NCBI RefSeq assembly: GCF_035984545.1
Contig: NZ_JAXCHP010000001.1
Location: forward strand, 310,001 to 374,000
Length of the DNA stretch: 64,000 nucleotides
Reading direction: 5' to 3'
Origin: Cryobacterium sp. GrIS_2_6
GTDB lineage: Bacteria; Actinomycetota; Actinomycetes; Actinomycetales; Microbacteriaceae
The notes beneath the pieces were generated by a model, which did not search any database, was not told the DNA's origin, and was given only the letters and a program-made list of their open reading frames with translations. Position 1 is the stretch's first letter; each line of letters opens with the position of its first letter. Made by a program: the position numbers and the translations under genes. This document shows positions 8,751-17,298 of this stretch, one piece after another.

Positions 8751-11624
8751 GTGGCTGCGAAACCACGCGTACATGAGATCGCTAGCGAGCTCAATGTCGA
8801 CAGCAAGGTAGCCCTTGCGAAACTGAAAGAGATGGGCGAGTTCGTCAAGGGCCCGTCCAGCAGTGTTGAACCCCCGGTAGCCCGTCGCCTGCGCGCGGCT
8901 CTGCTGGCCGACGCCGCTTCCGGCGCCGGAACCACTGCCCCGTCAACCACCCCGGGTGCCGGCGCAACGCCGGGTGCCCCCACAGGCGTCAAGCCCGGCG
9001 CGCGGCCCTCACCGGCGCGTCTCGCGGTCAAGCCGGGTGCACGCCCGAGTGCGGCTCCTGCTGCGCCCGTCGAAGCCCCCGCAGTTGATGCCGCACCGCA
9101 TCCCGTCGCGCCCCTCACCGTCGCAGAGCGCCAGACGGTCGCCGTCGAGAAGGCAGCAGCCGCTGAGAAGTCCGCGAGCATCGAGAAGGCTGCCGAACAG
9201 GCTGCCGCAGCAGACCCGAACGCCCCGAAGACGGCCACCCCGGCGGCCAAGTCCGACCGTGGACCGTCCTCAGGCGCCAAGCCCGGCGCGAGCGTTCCGC
9301 GCCCGCCGTCGGCACGTCCGGGCAACAACCCCTTCGCCAGCAACCAGGGCATGGGCAAGACCCCCACGCCGCGTCCGGGCAACAACCCGTTCGCGAGCGC
9401 ACAGGGCATGGGCCAGCGCCCGCCGTCCTCGACGGCCCCGAGCAACATCCCCCGTCCCGCCGCACCGCGCCCCGGGGCGCCGCGTCCGGGCGGACCCGGC
9501 CAGGCTCCGCGCCCGACCGGTTTCGGCCAGCGTCCCGGCGCGTTCCAGCGTCCGGGCGGCGCCGGAGCCGGCGGAGCACGTCCCGCCTTCCAGCGCCCCG
9601 GTGGCGCCCCCGCCGGTGCCCCCGGCTTCGGCCCGCCGCGTCCCGCCGGTGGCGGCGGCGCAGGTGGCCGCGGTCGCGGCCCCGGTGGCGGAACCGCTGG
9701 TGCGTTCGGTCGCGGAGGCGGCAAGAACAAGGCCCGCAAGTCCAAGCGCACGAAGCGCGCCGAGTTCGAGCTGCGCGAAGCCCCGTCGCTGGGTGGCGTC
9801 AGCGTCCCCCGCGGTGACGGCGGAACCGTGGTGCGTCTGCGCCGCGGCGCCTCGATCACGGACTTCGCCGACAAGATCGACGCGAGCCCCGGAAACCTCG
9901 TCACCGTGCTGTTCCACCTCGGTGAAATGGCGACGGCGACGGAGTCCCTCGACGAGGCGACCTTCGATGTGCTCGGTGAAGAACTCGGTTACAAGATCCA
10001 GATGGTCTCGCCCGACGACGAAGATCGCGAACTGCTTCTCGGCTTCGACATCGACATCGACCAGGAACTGGCCGAAGAGACCGATGACGAGCTCAAGGCC
10101 CGTCCGCCGGTCGTCACCGTCATGGGTCACGTCGACCACGGAAAGACCGCGCTCCTCGATGCGATCCGTAACGCGAAGGTAGCCGCTGGCGAAGCCGGCG
10201 GAATCACCCAGCACATCGGTGCGTACCAGGTCATCACCGAGCACGAGGGCATCGACCGTGCCATCACATTCATCGACACACCGGGCCACGAGGCGTTCAC
10301 CGCCATGCGTGCCCGTGGTGCCCAGGTGACGGACATCGCGATCCTCGTGGTTGCGGCGGACGACGGCATCATGCCCCAGACCATTGAGGCGCTGAACCAC
10401 GCCCAGGCGGCCAATGTGCCGATCGTGGTCGCGGTCAACAAGATCGACAAGCCAGGCGCCAACCCGCAGAAGGTGCGCCAGCAGCTCACCGAATTCGGGC
10501 TCGTCGCCGAAGAGTACGGCGGAGACGTCATGTTCGTCGACGTGTCCGCGAAGCAGAAGATCGGCATCCAGGAAATCCTGGAGGCCGTCCTCCTCACCGC
10601 GGACGCCGGACTCGACATGCGCGCCAACCCCGACAAGGACGCCCGTGGCGTCGCCATCGAGGCTCGTCTCGACAAGGGCCGCGGCGCGGTCGCAACAGTG
10701 CTCATCCAGTCGGGAACGCTGCACGTCGGCGACTCGATCGTCGCCGGAACGGCCTATGGCCGCGTTCGTGCGATGGCCGACGAAAACGGCGTTGCCGTGC
10801 TCGCCGCGACTCCGTCGCGCGCCGTGCAGGTCCAGGGCCTCTCGAGCGTTCCCCGGGCCGGCGACACCTTCCTCGTCATCCAGGAAGACCGCACCGCCCG
10901 TCAGATCGCCGAGAAGCGCGAAGCCGCCGAGCGCAACGCCCTGCTGGCCAAGGCCCGCAAGCGCATCAGCCTCGAAGACTTCACCCGTGCACTCGAAGAG
11001 GGCAAGGTCGAATCGCTCAACCTCATCATCAAGGGTGACGTGTCCGGTGCCGTCGAGGCCCTGGAAGAGTCGCTCCTCAAGATCGAGGTCGACGACTCCG
11101 TGCAGCTGCGCATCATCCACCGCGGTGTCGGTGCGGTCACGGAGAGCGACGTCAACCTGGCAACCGTCGACAACGCCATCATCATCGGCTTCAACGTGCG
11201 CCCGGACACTAAGGCCCGCGAGCGTGCCGCCCGCGAGGGTGTCGACGTGCGGTTCTACTCGGTCATCTACAACGCGCTCGAGGACATCGAGAACTCCCTC
11301 AAGGGAATGCTCAAGCCCGAGTTCGAAGAGGTGCAGAGTGGTGTCGCCGAGATCCGCGAGGTGTTCAGCTCGTCCAAGTTCGGAAACGTGGCCGGCGTCA
11401 TCGTCCGCTCGGGTGTCATCACGAGGAACGCCAAGGCGCGGGTCATCCGCAACGGCGTCGTCGTGGGAGACAACCTCGGCATCGAGTCGCTGCGTCGTTT
11501 CAAGGACGACGTCACCGAGGTTCGTACGGACTTCGAGGCCGGTATCGGTCTCGGCAAGTTCAACGACATCCAGATCGGCGACGAGATCGAGACGATCGAA
11601 CTGAAGGAAAAGCCGCGCGTCTGA
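8751..11624 (+). CDS. infB: Translation initiation factor IF-2
   Basis: GTPase that brings initiator fMet-tRNA to the 30S subunit. I chose the GTG at 8751 because it gives the family N-terminus [19 protein letters not shown] and has GGAG a few bases upstream; an in-frame ATG at 8727 would add eight unrelated residues. An IF2 N-terminal helix domain is followed by a long Pro/Gly/Ala-rich linker (about 40-340) with two copies of [14 protein letters not shown], then the G domain with G1 [10 protein letters not shown] (about 459), G3 DTPGH (about 510) and G4 NKID (about 563), and domains II-IV. Length is about 957 residues. Initiator tRNA-Met is encoded further along in this window. Confidence 0.97.
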   Translation: MAAKPRVHEIASELNVDSKVALAKLKEMGEFVKGPSSSVEPPVARRLRAALLADAASGAGTTAPSTTPGAGATPGAPTGVKPGARPSPARLAVKPGARPSAAPAAPVEAPAVDAAPHPVAPLTVAERQTVAVEKAAAAEKSASIEKAAEQAAAADPNAPKTATPAAKSDRGPSSGAKPGASVPRPPSARPGNNPFASNQGMGKTPTPRPGNNPFASAQGMGQRPPSSTAPSNIPRPAAPRPGAPRPGGPGQAPRPTGFGQRPGAFQRPGGAGAGGARPAFQRPGGAPAGAPGFGPPRPAGGGGAGGRGRGPGGGTAGAFGRGGGKNKARKSKRTKRAEFELREAPSLGGVSVPRGDGGTVVRLRRGASITDFADKIDASPGNLVTVLFHLGEMATATESLDEATFDVLGEELGYKIQMVSPDDEDRELLLGFDIDIDQELAEETDDELKARPPVVTVMGHVDHGKTALLDAIRNAKVAAGEAGGITQHIGAYQVITEHEGIDRAITFIDTPGHEAFTAMRARGAQVTDIAILVVAADDGIMPQTIEALNHAQAANVPIVVAVNKIDKPGANPQKVRQQLTEFGLVAEEYGGDVMFVDVSAKQKIGIQEILEAVLLTADAGLDMRANPDKDARGVAIEARLDKGRGAVATVLIQSGTLHVGDSIVAGTAYGRVRAMADENGVAVLAATPSRAVQVQGLSSVPRAGDTFLVIQEDRTARQIAEKREAAERNALLAKARKRISLEDFTRALEEGKVESLNLIIKGDVSGAVEALEESLLKIEVDDSVQLRIIHRGVGAVTESDVNLATVDNAIIIGFNVRPDTKARERAAREGVDVRFYSVIYNALEDIENSLKGMLKPEFEEVQSGVAEIREVFSSSKFGNVAGVIVRSGVITRNAKARVIRNGVVVGDNLGIESLRRFKDDVTEVRTDFEAGIGLGKFNDIQIGDEIETIELKEKPRV

Positions 11625-11768
11625 CGAGGCCGCGTCTGATCGACGGGTCTCCGGCTCCTCTCCGTGAGGGGCCTGAGGCCCGTTGGTGGCTCAGCACGAC
11701 AGCTTCCCGATTCACGAGTTCTTCCCCGTAACGACGTAACGCAGTACCGAAGCAAGAGGAGTGAGACC

Positions 11769-12263
11769 ATGGCAGATCCGGAACGCGCCAGAAAAATGGC
11801 CGACCGCATCAAGGTCATCGTGGCAAAGCGGCTCGAACGCGGCCTGCGTGACCCGAGGCTCGGCTTCGTGACCATCACGGACGTCAAGGTGACGGGTGAC
11901 GTGCAACACGCATCCGTTTTCTACACCGTCTACGGCTCCCTCGAGGAGCGCACCGACAGCGCCGCGGCGCTCAAGGCGGCCACCGGGCTGCTGCGCAGCG
12001 AGGTCGGCAAGAACATCACCGCCCGGCTCACCCCGTCGCTCGAGTTCATCGCGGACGCGATCCCAGAGAACGCCGCCCTCATCGACGACCTTCTCCGCGA
12101 AGCGCGGGAGCGCGACAGCCAGGTCGGCGCGCTCGCACAGGGCGCCCAGTACGCCGGCGACGAAGATCCCTACGTCAAGCCGCGCGAATTCGAGGACGAG
12201 GACGGCGACGAGGACGACGACGACGAGGACGAGACTCCCGCCGTCGGTCACCACGCCGAATAA
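11769..12263 (+). CDS. rbfA: 30S ribosome-binding factor A
   Basis: Assembly factor for the 30S subunit and 16S rRNA maturation, 165 residues. The ATG at 11769 is preceded by AGAGGAG at good distance and gives the usual N-terminus MADPERARKMADRIK; an upstream in-frame ATG at 11664 has no such support. The KH-like fold covers about 1-115 (VTITDVKVTGD, RLTPSLEFIADAIPENA). The C-terminal tail is very acidic (EDEDGDEDDDDEDE, about 143-158), as in many actinobacterial RbfA proteins. The gap to infB is 144 bp with only small hairpins. Confidence 0.95.
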   Translation: MADPERARKMADRIKVIVAKRLERGLRDPRLGFVTITDVKVTGDVQHASVFYTVYGSLEERTDSAAALKAATGLLRSEVGKNITARLTPSLEFIADAIPENAALIDDLLREARERDSQVGALAQGAQYAGDEDPYVKPREFEDEDGDEDDDDEDETPAVGHHAE

Positions 12264-12325
12264 CGGCGACCCCCGGCGGGCGCTGACGCAGCGCACCTAG
12301 CGAGGGAGACCGAGGAAAACTACGC

Positions 12326-12766
12326 CTAAAAGAGCTTTCGTTCCCCGGAAAGCCCCTCTCGCTGTGGAGGTACCCCATGGCCGGCATCGCAGCAAAGCTC
12401 GACAAAGCAAACATCGTCGCGCTCCATGGCCGGCGGCAGTTGCACGAGCAGGACGGCGCGCTTGTCGCCGAGCTCGTGCCAGCACGCCTCGATCCGTGCA
12501 GCCCGGACCTCGGGAGCATGGAGCCTCTTCGCGTGGGTGAGTCCACGGGGCGCCGTCACCGAGAGCAGGAATCCCTCGGGAAGGCGGCGTCTCCAGCCGG
12601 CGAACGTCGACTCCCGCGGCCAGCGGCAGAAACTCTAGTTGAGTTCGACGGTGTCGAAACGGGCGGCGTAGACCTCGAGCCGCCGGGCGGCGAGGAGCCC
12701 CGCCGGGTAGAGCACCCCGTCCCAGTGTTCGTAACTCCAGCCGGAGGTGCCGATCCCGATGCTCAC
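12326..12766 (-). pseudogene. Broken DUF72 (YecE-like) gene: internal stop and missing 3' half
   Basis: Remnant of a DUF72 gene, a TIM-barrel family of unknown function. It starts with GTG at 12766, just after mutY, and reads IGIGTSGWSYEHWDGVLYPA and RLEVYAARFDTVELN, then meets an in-frame TAG at 12635-12637. The same frame continues with SFCRWPRESTFAGW, LLSVTAPRGLTHAKRL and AVLLVQLPPAMERDD, all typical DUF72 sequence, so a serine codon TCG probably became TAG. Similarity stops near 12420, after about 115 codons; relatives have about 240-280. The rest of the frame to 12326 is unrelated. The gene is therefore both interrupted and truncated. Confidence 0.85.
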
Positions 12767-12774
12767 GGTCGCGC

Positions 12775-13803
12775 CTACTCGTGGGGGAGCGAGTATGACC
12801 CTGCGGCGACGCGCACCGCGAGGCCGTCGGAGAGGAGGCCGGACAGGGCCCGACCGAGCTGGGCGGGGTCCGGCCAAAGCGTGGTGATCTCGGCATCCGT
12901 CACCGGGTGCCTCGTCGAGCGCAACTCGGCGAGGATCAGGCCGCGCACCTGCCGGTCGCTGCCGGCGAACTTCTTCTGCAACGTCTTCTTCGGACCCTGG
13001 TACTCGGGGTAGCCGGCCGCGCGCCAGGCGCAGAGCGCGGCAAGCGGGCAGTCCGCGCAGCGCGGGCGTGCTGACGTGCAGACGAGCGCGCCCAGTTCCA
13101 TGGCGCCGGCGTTGAAGACGGCCGCGGCACGGACGTCCGCCGGAAGGAGAGCAGTCATGGCCGCGAGATCGCGGGTGCGGCTCGGCGGCGCGGGTTCGGC
13201 CTGGCCGGCGACGCACCGGGCGATGACCCGGCGGGTGTTCGTGTCGACGACCGGGTGCCGGTGGCCGTACGCGAACGCGGCGACCGCCCGCGCGGTGTAG
13301 TCGCCGATCCCCGTCAGCGTGAGGAGCACGTCGACGTCCTGCGGCACGACGCCGCCGTGGTTCCCGGTGATCTCGACGGCCGCGGCGTGCAGCCAGAGCG
13401 CGCGCCGGGGGTAGCCGAGCGTCGCCCATGCCCGCACGGCCTCGCCCGGCGGAACGGCGGCGAGGTCGGCGGGGGTCGGCCACCGGGTGAGCCACGCCTC
13501 GAGATGCGGGATCACCCGGGTCACGGGCGTCTGCTGCAGCATGAACTCGCTCACGAGCACCCCCCACGCGCCGAAACCGTCGCGGCGCCAGGGCAGGTCG
13601 CGAGCGTGCAGGCCGAACCAGGCATTGACGAGGCCGGCGATCTCACCTGTGCCCGCGACCTCGACGTCGGACTCGTCCTCGGCCTCGGCCTCGGGTGCAG
13701 CGGTCAGCGGCGCCGCTGGCGCGACCTCGGGGGAGACCTCGGCGGCAGACCCGGTGGCTGGCACTCCCGCGGATTCTACGGGCGCGATGACGGTTGCATT
13801 CAC
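12775..13803 (-). CDS. mutY: A/G-specific adenine DNA glycosylase (MutY)
   Basis: Base-excision repair enzyme that removes adenine paired with 8-oxoguanine. The protein has 342 residues. The first 50 or so are an Ala/Pro/Glu-rich extension not seen in E. coli. The catalytic domain has E86 in SEFMLQQTPV, the helix-hairpin-helix LTGIGDYTARAV and catalytic D187 in HPVVDTNTRR. The [4Fe-4S] cluster cysteines are C242, C249, C252 and C258 (C-x6-C-x2-C-x5-C). The C-terminal part is short, with no clear MutT-like domain. It is convergent with rbfA and divergent from the kinase-like gene, outside the usual nusA-truB order. Confidence 0.94.
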   Translation of the reverse strand: MNATVIAPVESAGVPATGSAAEVSPEVAPAAPLTAAPEAEAEDESDVEVAGTGEIAGLVNAWFGLHARDLPWRRDGFGAWGVLVSEFMLQQTPVTRVIPHLEAWLTRWPTPADLAAVPPGEAVRAWATLGYPRRALWLHAAAVEITGNHGGVVPQDVDVLLTLTGIGDYTARAVAAFAYGHRHPVVDTNTRRVIARCVAGQAEPAPPSRTRDLAAMTALLPADVRAAAVFNAGAMELGALVCTSARPRCADCPLAALCAWRAAGYPEYQGPKKTLQKKFAGSDRQVRGLILAELRSTRHPVTDAEITTLWPDPAQLGRALSGLLSDGLAVRVAAGSYSLPHE

Positions 13804-13825
13804 CCCACTAACCTAGGCTCGATTC

Positions 13826-14491
13826 ATGACGCTTGTTTCGACACCACGCCTCGACTTCCTCCGCGACCTCGCAACGGAGATCCTCAGCCTCTACGGCCGA
13901 GGCCGCACGATGGTCGCGATCGACGGGACGGACCCCATCGCGCGTGCCGCCTTCGCCGACGACCTCGCAGCGGCCTTCGCCGAGACCGGGCACGCCGTGT
14001 CCCGCGCCTCGCTCGCCGACTTCGAGCGCTCCCCCGAGGAGCAGGCGGCCTTCGGGCCGGCCTCGCCGGAGCGACTGTTCCGCCACCGCGACGACGTCGA
14101 TCTGCTCCGCAGGGCGCTCCTGGTCCCGTTCCGCGTCGCCGACGGCGCGACGGGGCCTGCCGACGACACCCTGATCTTCGACGGTGAATTCCTGCTCAGG
14201 AAGGAACTCCGCGACGGCTGGTCGTTCAGCGTGCTGACCGAGACCGCAGCGGATGCCTCGACGACCGGCGCTTTCATCGACCTCGCCGCTGAGCTGAAGC
14301 CCTCCGGGGAACTCGGTGACGCCGCGATCACCACGACCGAGCTTGCGCAGGGTGGTTCCCCGGTTCCCAACGACCAGGCCCTGGCCAACCGGCTCTACCG
14401 GGCCGAGGTCCGGCCCAGGACCTGGGCGACCGCCGTCGTCGACCTCGCCAATCCGGCGGATCCCCGCCGCCTCTTCTTCGACAGCTGCTGA
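13826..14491 (+). CDS. Uridine kinase-like protein with a degenerate P-loop
   Basis: The 221-residue protein resembles actinobacterial uridine kinase/phosphoribulokinase-like P-loop proteins in layout: VAIDG at 30-34 before the nucleotide loop, and a later FDGEFLLRKELRDGWSF element typical of this family. The Walker A motif is destroyed. Where relatives have roughly G-x-x-G-x-G-K-T, this protein reads GTDPIARAAFAD, with Arg40 in place of the Lys and Ala41 in place of Thr/Ser. It is unlikely to bind ATP in the normal way. The open reading frame is intact and codon use looks normal, so it may be a catalytically dead relative rather than a fresh pseudogene. Confidence 0.7.
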   Translation: MTLVSTPRLDFLRDLATEILSLYGRGRTMVAIDGTDPIARAAFADDLAAAFAETGHAVSRASLADFERSPEEQAAFGPASPERLFRHRDDVDLLRRALLVPFRVADGATGPADDTLIFDGEFLLRKELRDGWSFSVLTETAADASTTGAFIDLAAELKPSGELGDAAITTTELAQGGSPVPNDQALANRLYRAEVRPRTWATAVVDLANPADPRRLFFDSC

Positions 14492-14505
14492 TCCGGCACC
14501 GCGTC

Positions 14506-15513
14506 CTACCGCAGGCGCAACGGGGCGAAGCGGGCGAGCGCTTCGGCCGGGGCGAGCGGCCGTCCGGCGGCCTCGACTTCGTGCACAAGGGCAGTCAGCA
14601 GGGCATTGACCGGCGCGGCGACGCCTGCTGCGGCGGCCTCACGTACGACGACCCCGTTGAGGTGGTCGATCTCGGTCAGCTGACCCCTGCGGAGGCTCTG
14701 CAGGGTCGAGCCGAGGTTCGGTACGTCGCCCATCCTGGCCCGCATCATGCGCGGCAGCAGCTGCCCGATCGAGAGCGGAAGGCCGGCGAAACCACGCAAC
14801 CGGCGGTCGCCGAGCCCCTGCAGCGCCCCGAACCGCACCCCGCGGGCGACGCCGACGCGCACGGTCTCCCGCATGCTCGCGGTCAGGATCCGGCGGAGCC
14901 CCGCGTCGTCGACGACCTCCTGCACGCTCAGCCCGGTCACTGCCGGGAGCGCGTTGAGCATGTTGACCACGAGCTTCGTCCACTGGGCGCCGACGAAGTT
15001 CGAGGTCGCGATCGTCGGGAATGCCGCGTCGAGCACACCCTGCCAGGCGAGCGTTCCCGCGTCGATGTAGCCGGTATCGTGCCCGATGTACGTCGGTGCC
15101 GGCGTGGTCACGGTGACGAGCCCCGGAGCCGCATAGTTCGCGGCGATGATCGAGAGCGCCCCGAAGCAGTCGGAGTTCGGCAGGATCCGTCGCGCCGTGG
15201 CGACACCGTCGAGCCCGTTCTGCACGACGATTACCGGCGAGCCGTCGAGGACCGCCGCGTTCGCCGTGATCGCGGCGGCGGCATCCTGCGCCTTGGTGCA
15301 GACGAGCGTGAGTTCGGGAGTCTCGGTGAGCAATTCGACCGCCGCCGGTCGGGCGGTCTCGTCGCCGAAGCCGCCGGTCAGGTGAATGCCCTCCGAGCGG
15401 ATGACGCTCAGGGCCTTCCCACGCGCCGTAACCGTCACGGTATGCCCGGCCTTCTCCAGTAGCGTGGCGAACGTTCCGCCGAGGGCACCCGCACCGATCA
15501 CAGCAATTCGCAT
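14506..15513 (-). CDS. Ketopantoate reductase family protein (ApbA/PanE)
   Basis: NADPH-dependent 2-dehydropantoate 2-reductase family, 335 residues. The N-terminal Rossmann fold begins MRIAVIGAGALGGTFA (dinucleotide loop GAGALGG at 7-13). VCTKAQD near 95 and VVQNGLDG near 118 match the conserved substrate-domain elements, and the all-helical C-terminal domain follows. The enzyme would make pantoate for coenzyme A, but many bacteria carry several paralogues of this family with other or unknown substrates, and no other pantothenate gene is nearby. Family firm, exact role open. Confidence 0.85.
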   Translation of the reverse strand: MRIAVIGAGALGGTFATLLEKAGHTVTVTARGKALSVIRSEGIHLTGGFGDETARPAAVELLTETPELTLVCTKAQDAAAAITANAAVLDGSPVIVVQNGLDGVATARRILPNSDCFGALSIIAANYAAPGLVTVTTPAPTYIGHDTGYIDAGTLAWQGVLDAAFPTIATSNFVGAQWTKLVVNMLNALPAVTGLSVQEVVDDAGLRRILTASMRETVRVGVARGVRFGALQGLGDRRLRGFAGLPLSIGQLLPRMMRARMGDVPNLGSTLQSLRRGQLTEIDHLNGVVVREAAAAGVAAPVNALLTALVHEVEAAGRPLAPAEALARFAPLRLR

Positions 15514-15560
15514 CCCCCCAGCCTAGGTCGCCCCGCCCGGCCCATCCCGCCCGTCCTTCC

Positions 15561-15621
15561 CGCGAGAGTGCACTTTTGGCCCTTAAAACCCGTTCGTACG
15601 GGCCAAAAACGCACTCTCGCG
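15561..15621 (+). repeat. 61 bp palindromic element, copy A
   Basis: CGCGAGAGTGC-AC-TTTTGGCCC (15561-15582) pairs with GGGCCAAAA-AC-GCACTCTCGCG (15600-15621), leaving a small AC/AC internal loop and a 17-base end loop. It lies between the start of the ketopantoate reductase gene and the end of the MFS gene. A second copy in the opposite orientation is at 52131-52192; see the findings for the compensatory base changes. Confidence 0.9.
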
Positions 15622-15635
15622 AGCTACCGGAACGT

Positions 15636-16502
15636 TCAGACGGAGAGCGCGACGGGTTCGGGGGCGGGAGTCGCGGCGGGCGCACGGCGACCGTGGGGCA
15701 GGGTGAGCCCGATCAGGGCGGCAAGAGCGAGCACGGATGCCCCGACGACGATCGCCGGGACCACCGCACCCACGTAGCCGGCCGCGGTCAGCTCTCCTCC
15801 GGCGCCCGTGGAGGCCGCGGTGAGGACGGCGACGCCGAGCGCCACGCCGATCTCGCGCAGGGTCGAGTTGGTTCCTGTTGCCTTCGCGTGGTCGTTCGGG
15901 ACCATGTTCGCGAGCACTGCCGTCGAGCTCGGCACGAATACGAGTCCCATTCCGACGCCGGCGAGGAGGAACGCGGGCACGAGGTCGATGTATGCAACCG
16001 TCGCACTCATTTCCACCGCAAGCCAGCCCATCGCGATGGCGAGGAAGGAGAATCCGAGCACGATCGGAAGCCGTGTGCCCGTTCGCGGACTGAGCAGGCC
16101 GGTGAGCGGGGCGACCACCATGGGCGCGAGGGTCCACGGTATCGTCATCAGGGCAGCGGCCCCGACACCCTGGATAGCCCGCGCTGTGATGAGCTGCCAC
16201 GGCTCGGTCGAGAGGCCGGCGAGCGCGGAGGCGACCGTGAAGATCGCGATCCCGGCGAGGAAGACCGTGCGCCGGCCGAAGCGGTCGCCGATGGCGACGG
16301 CCATCAACATGAAGGTCGCGAAGCTCAGTGAGTACGCGTTGATCACCCATTGCAGCTCCTCGATGCAAGCGCCGAGGTCTCGGTTGACCACGGGTAGGGC
16401 GCCGGTCACGACGAGGTCGTCGAGGGTGGCCATGAACACGGGGAGTGAAGACGCGACGATGGCGAGCCAGATCGGGACGCGACGGGTGAAGGGCTGGGAC
16501 AC
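15636..16502 (-). CDS. MFS drug-exporter-like protein with internal deletion
   Basis: Member of the DHA2 (14-helix, EmrB/QacA) branch of the major facilitator superfamily, but only 288 residues against about 460-500 expected. The first four helices are normal: LDDLVVTGALPVVNRDLG and GDRFGRRTVFLAG are the usual motifs. The chain then jumps at about residue 120 from QGVGAAALMTIP to WTLAPMVVAPLTGLLSPR, which in relatives lies near helices 9-10. About 180-200 residues are missing in frame. The remaining C-terminal helices look normal. A working exporter is doubtful. The divergent TetR gene and its operator are intact. Confidence 0.75.
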   Translation of the reverse strand: MSQPFTRRVPIWLAIVASSLPVFMATLDDLVVTGALPVVNRDLGACIEELQWVINAYSLSFATFMLMAVAIGDRFGRRTVFLAGIAIFTVASALAGLSTEPWQLITARAIQGVGAAALMTIPWTLAPMVVAPLTGLLSPRTGTRLPIVLGFSFLAIAMGWLAVEMSATVAYIDLVPAFLLAGVGMGLVFVPSSTAVLANMVPNDHAKATGTNSTLREIGVALGVAVLTAASTGAGGELTAAGYVGAVVPAIVVGASVLALAALIGLTLPHGRRAPAATPAPEPVALSV

Positions 16503-16539
16503 GTGGTATCCAGTCGAGAGGACGAGGCAGCAGGGAGAA

Positions 16540-16559
16540 TTGTAATCGAATGATTACAA
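16540..16559. promoter_or_regulatory. Likely TetR operator between the MFS and tetR genes
   Basis: TTGTAATC and GATTACAA form a perfect 8 bp inverted repeat separated by GAAT, inside the 85 bp gap between the divergent MFS and TetR genes. Size, symmetry and position are typical of an operator for a TetR regulator that controls itself and the neighbour. Confidence 0.75.
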
Positions 16560-16587
16560 GTAGAGACAGTGGTTATTCGCGGATACC

Positions 16588-17298
16588 ATGTCAAGAGTGA
16601 GTGAAGAATCCGGTACGGCAGCCAAAGAACCGACCACCGAACGAATCCCCGCGGCACTGCGCAGGGAACAGATCCTGGCCGCGGCGAGCAGGGTCTTCGG
16701 TGAACGTGGATACTCCGGTGCCACGACCGACCAGGTCGCGCAGGCCGCCGGGATCAGCCAGCCGTACGTCGTGCGGATGTTCGGCACGAAGGAGAACCTC
16801 TTCCTCGAGGTCGTCGCCCGTGCTCTCGACAAACTCATCACGACCTTTCGCGGGGTCCTTGCCGAGCCCCAGCCGGCCGGCGGCGACGACGCCGACTCGC
16901 TCGTCGCCCGTCTCGGGGCCGCATACGTCGACCTGATCGACGACCGCGGCATCCTGCTCTCGCTCATGCAGGCCTTCATCACCGGGCATGACCCGGTGAT
17001 CGGCGCCAAGGCCAGGGAGGGCTTCCTGCAGATCTACCGGATGCTGCGCGACGAAGCCGGGTTCCCCCCGGAGATCGTCCGCGATTTCCTCGCGGACGGC
17101 ATGCTCTTCAACACCCTGCTCGCCATCCGGCTCCCGGACATCTTCGAGGACGACGAGGCCGCCGAGGAGCTGATGCGGTGCGCCTTCCGAGGCAAGCTCG
17201 ACGTCGTGCTCGCCGCGACAGCCTCGACAGGCTTGCACGCCTCGCACGCCACGTCCACCTCGCACGCCCCGACCGGCACTGCAGGGACACGCTCATGA
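16588..17298 (+). CDS. TetR family transcriptional regulator
   Basis: The protein has 236 residues. The N-terminal TetR helix-turn-helix covers about 25-72 (RREQILAAASRVFGERGYSG, then DQVAQAAGISQPYVVRMFG), followed by an all-helical ligand domain. It is divergent from the deleted MFS exporter, with a perfect inverted repeat in the shared promoter region, so it probably represses that exporter and itself. The stop overlaps the truB start by 4 bp (ATGA). The last 20 residues are Ala/Ser/Thr/His-rich. Confidence 0.88.
   Translation: MSRVSEESGTAAKEPTTERIPAALRREQILAAASRVFGERGYSGATTDQVAQAAGISQPYVVRMFGTKENLFLEVVARALDKLITTFRGVLAEPQPAGGDDADSLVARLGAAYVDLIDDRGILLSLMQAFITGHDPVIGAKAREGFLQIYRMLRDEAGFPPEIVRDFLADGMLFNTLLAIRLPDIFEDDEAAEELMRCAFRGKLDVVLAATASTGLHASHATSTSHAPTGTAGTRS

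Noticed and set aside
9280..9420. Repeats in the 5' part of infB as a mobile or CRISPR-like array
   Set aside because: They encode the [14 protein letters not shown] repeats of the IF-2 linker, known in actinobacteria.
9270..11120. A 616-codon open frame antisense to infB
   Set aside because: It mirrors the infB reading frame in a high-GC gene and has no family sequence or ribosome-binding site.
12377..13012. A rightward frame starting MAGIAAKLDKANIVALHG with GGAGG upstream
   Set aside because: The start region looks plausible, but the frame soon runs antisense to the DUF72 remnant and mutY and has no family sequence beyond about 20 codons.
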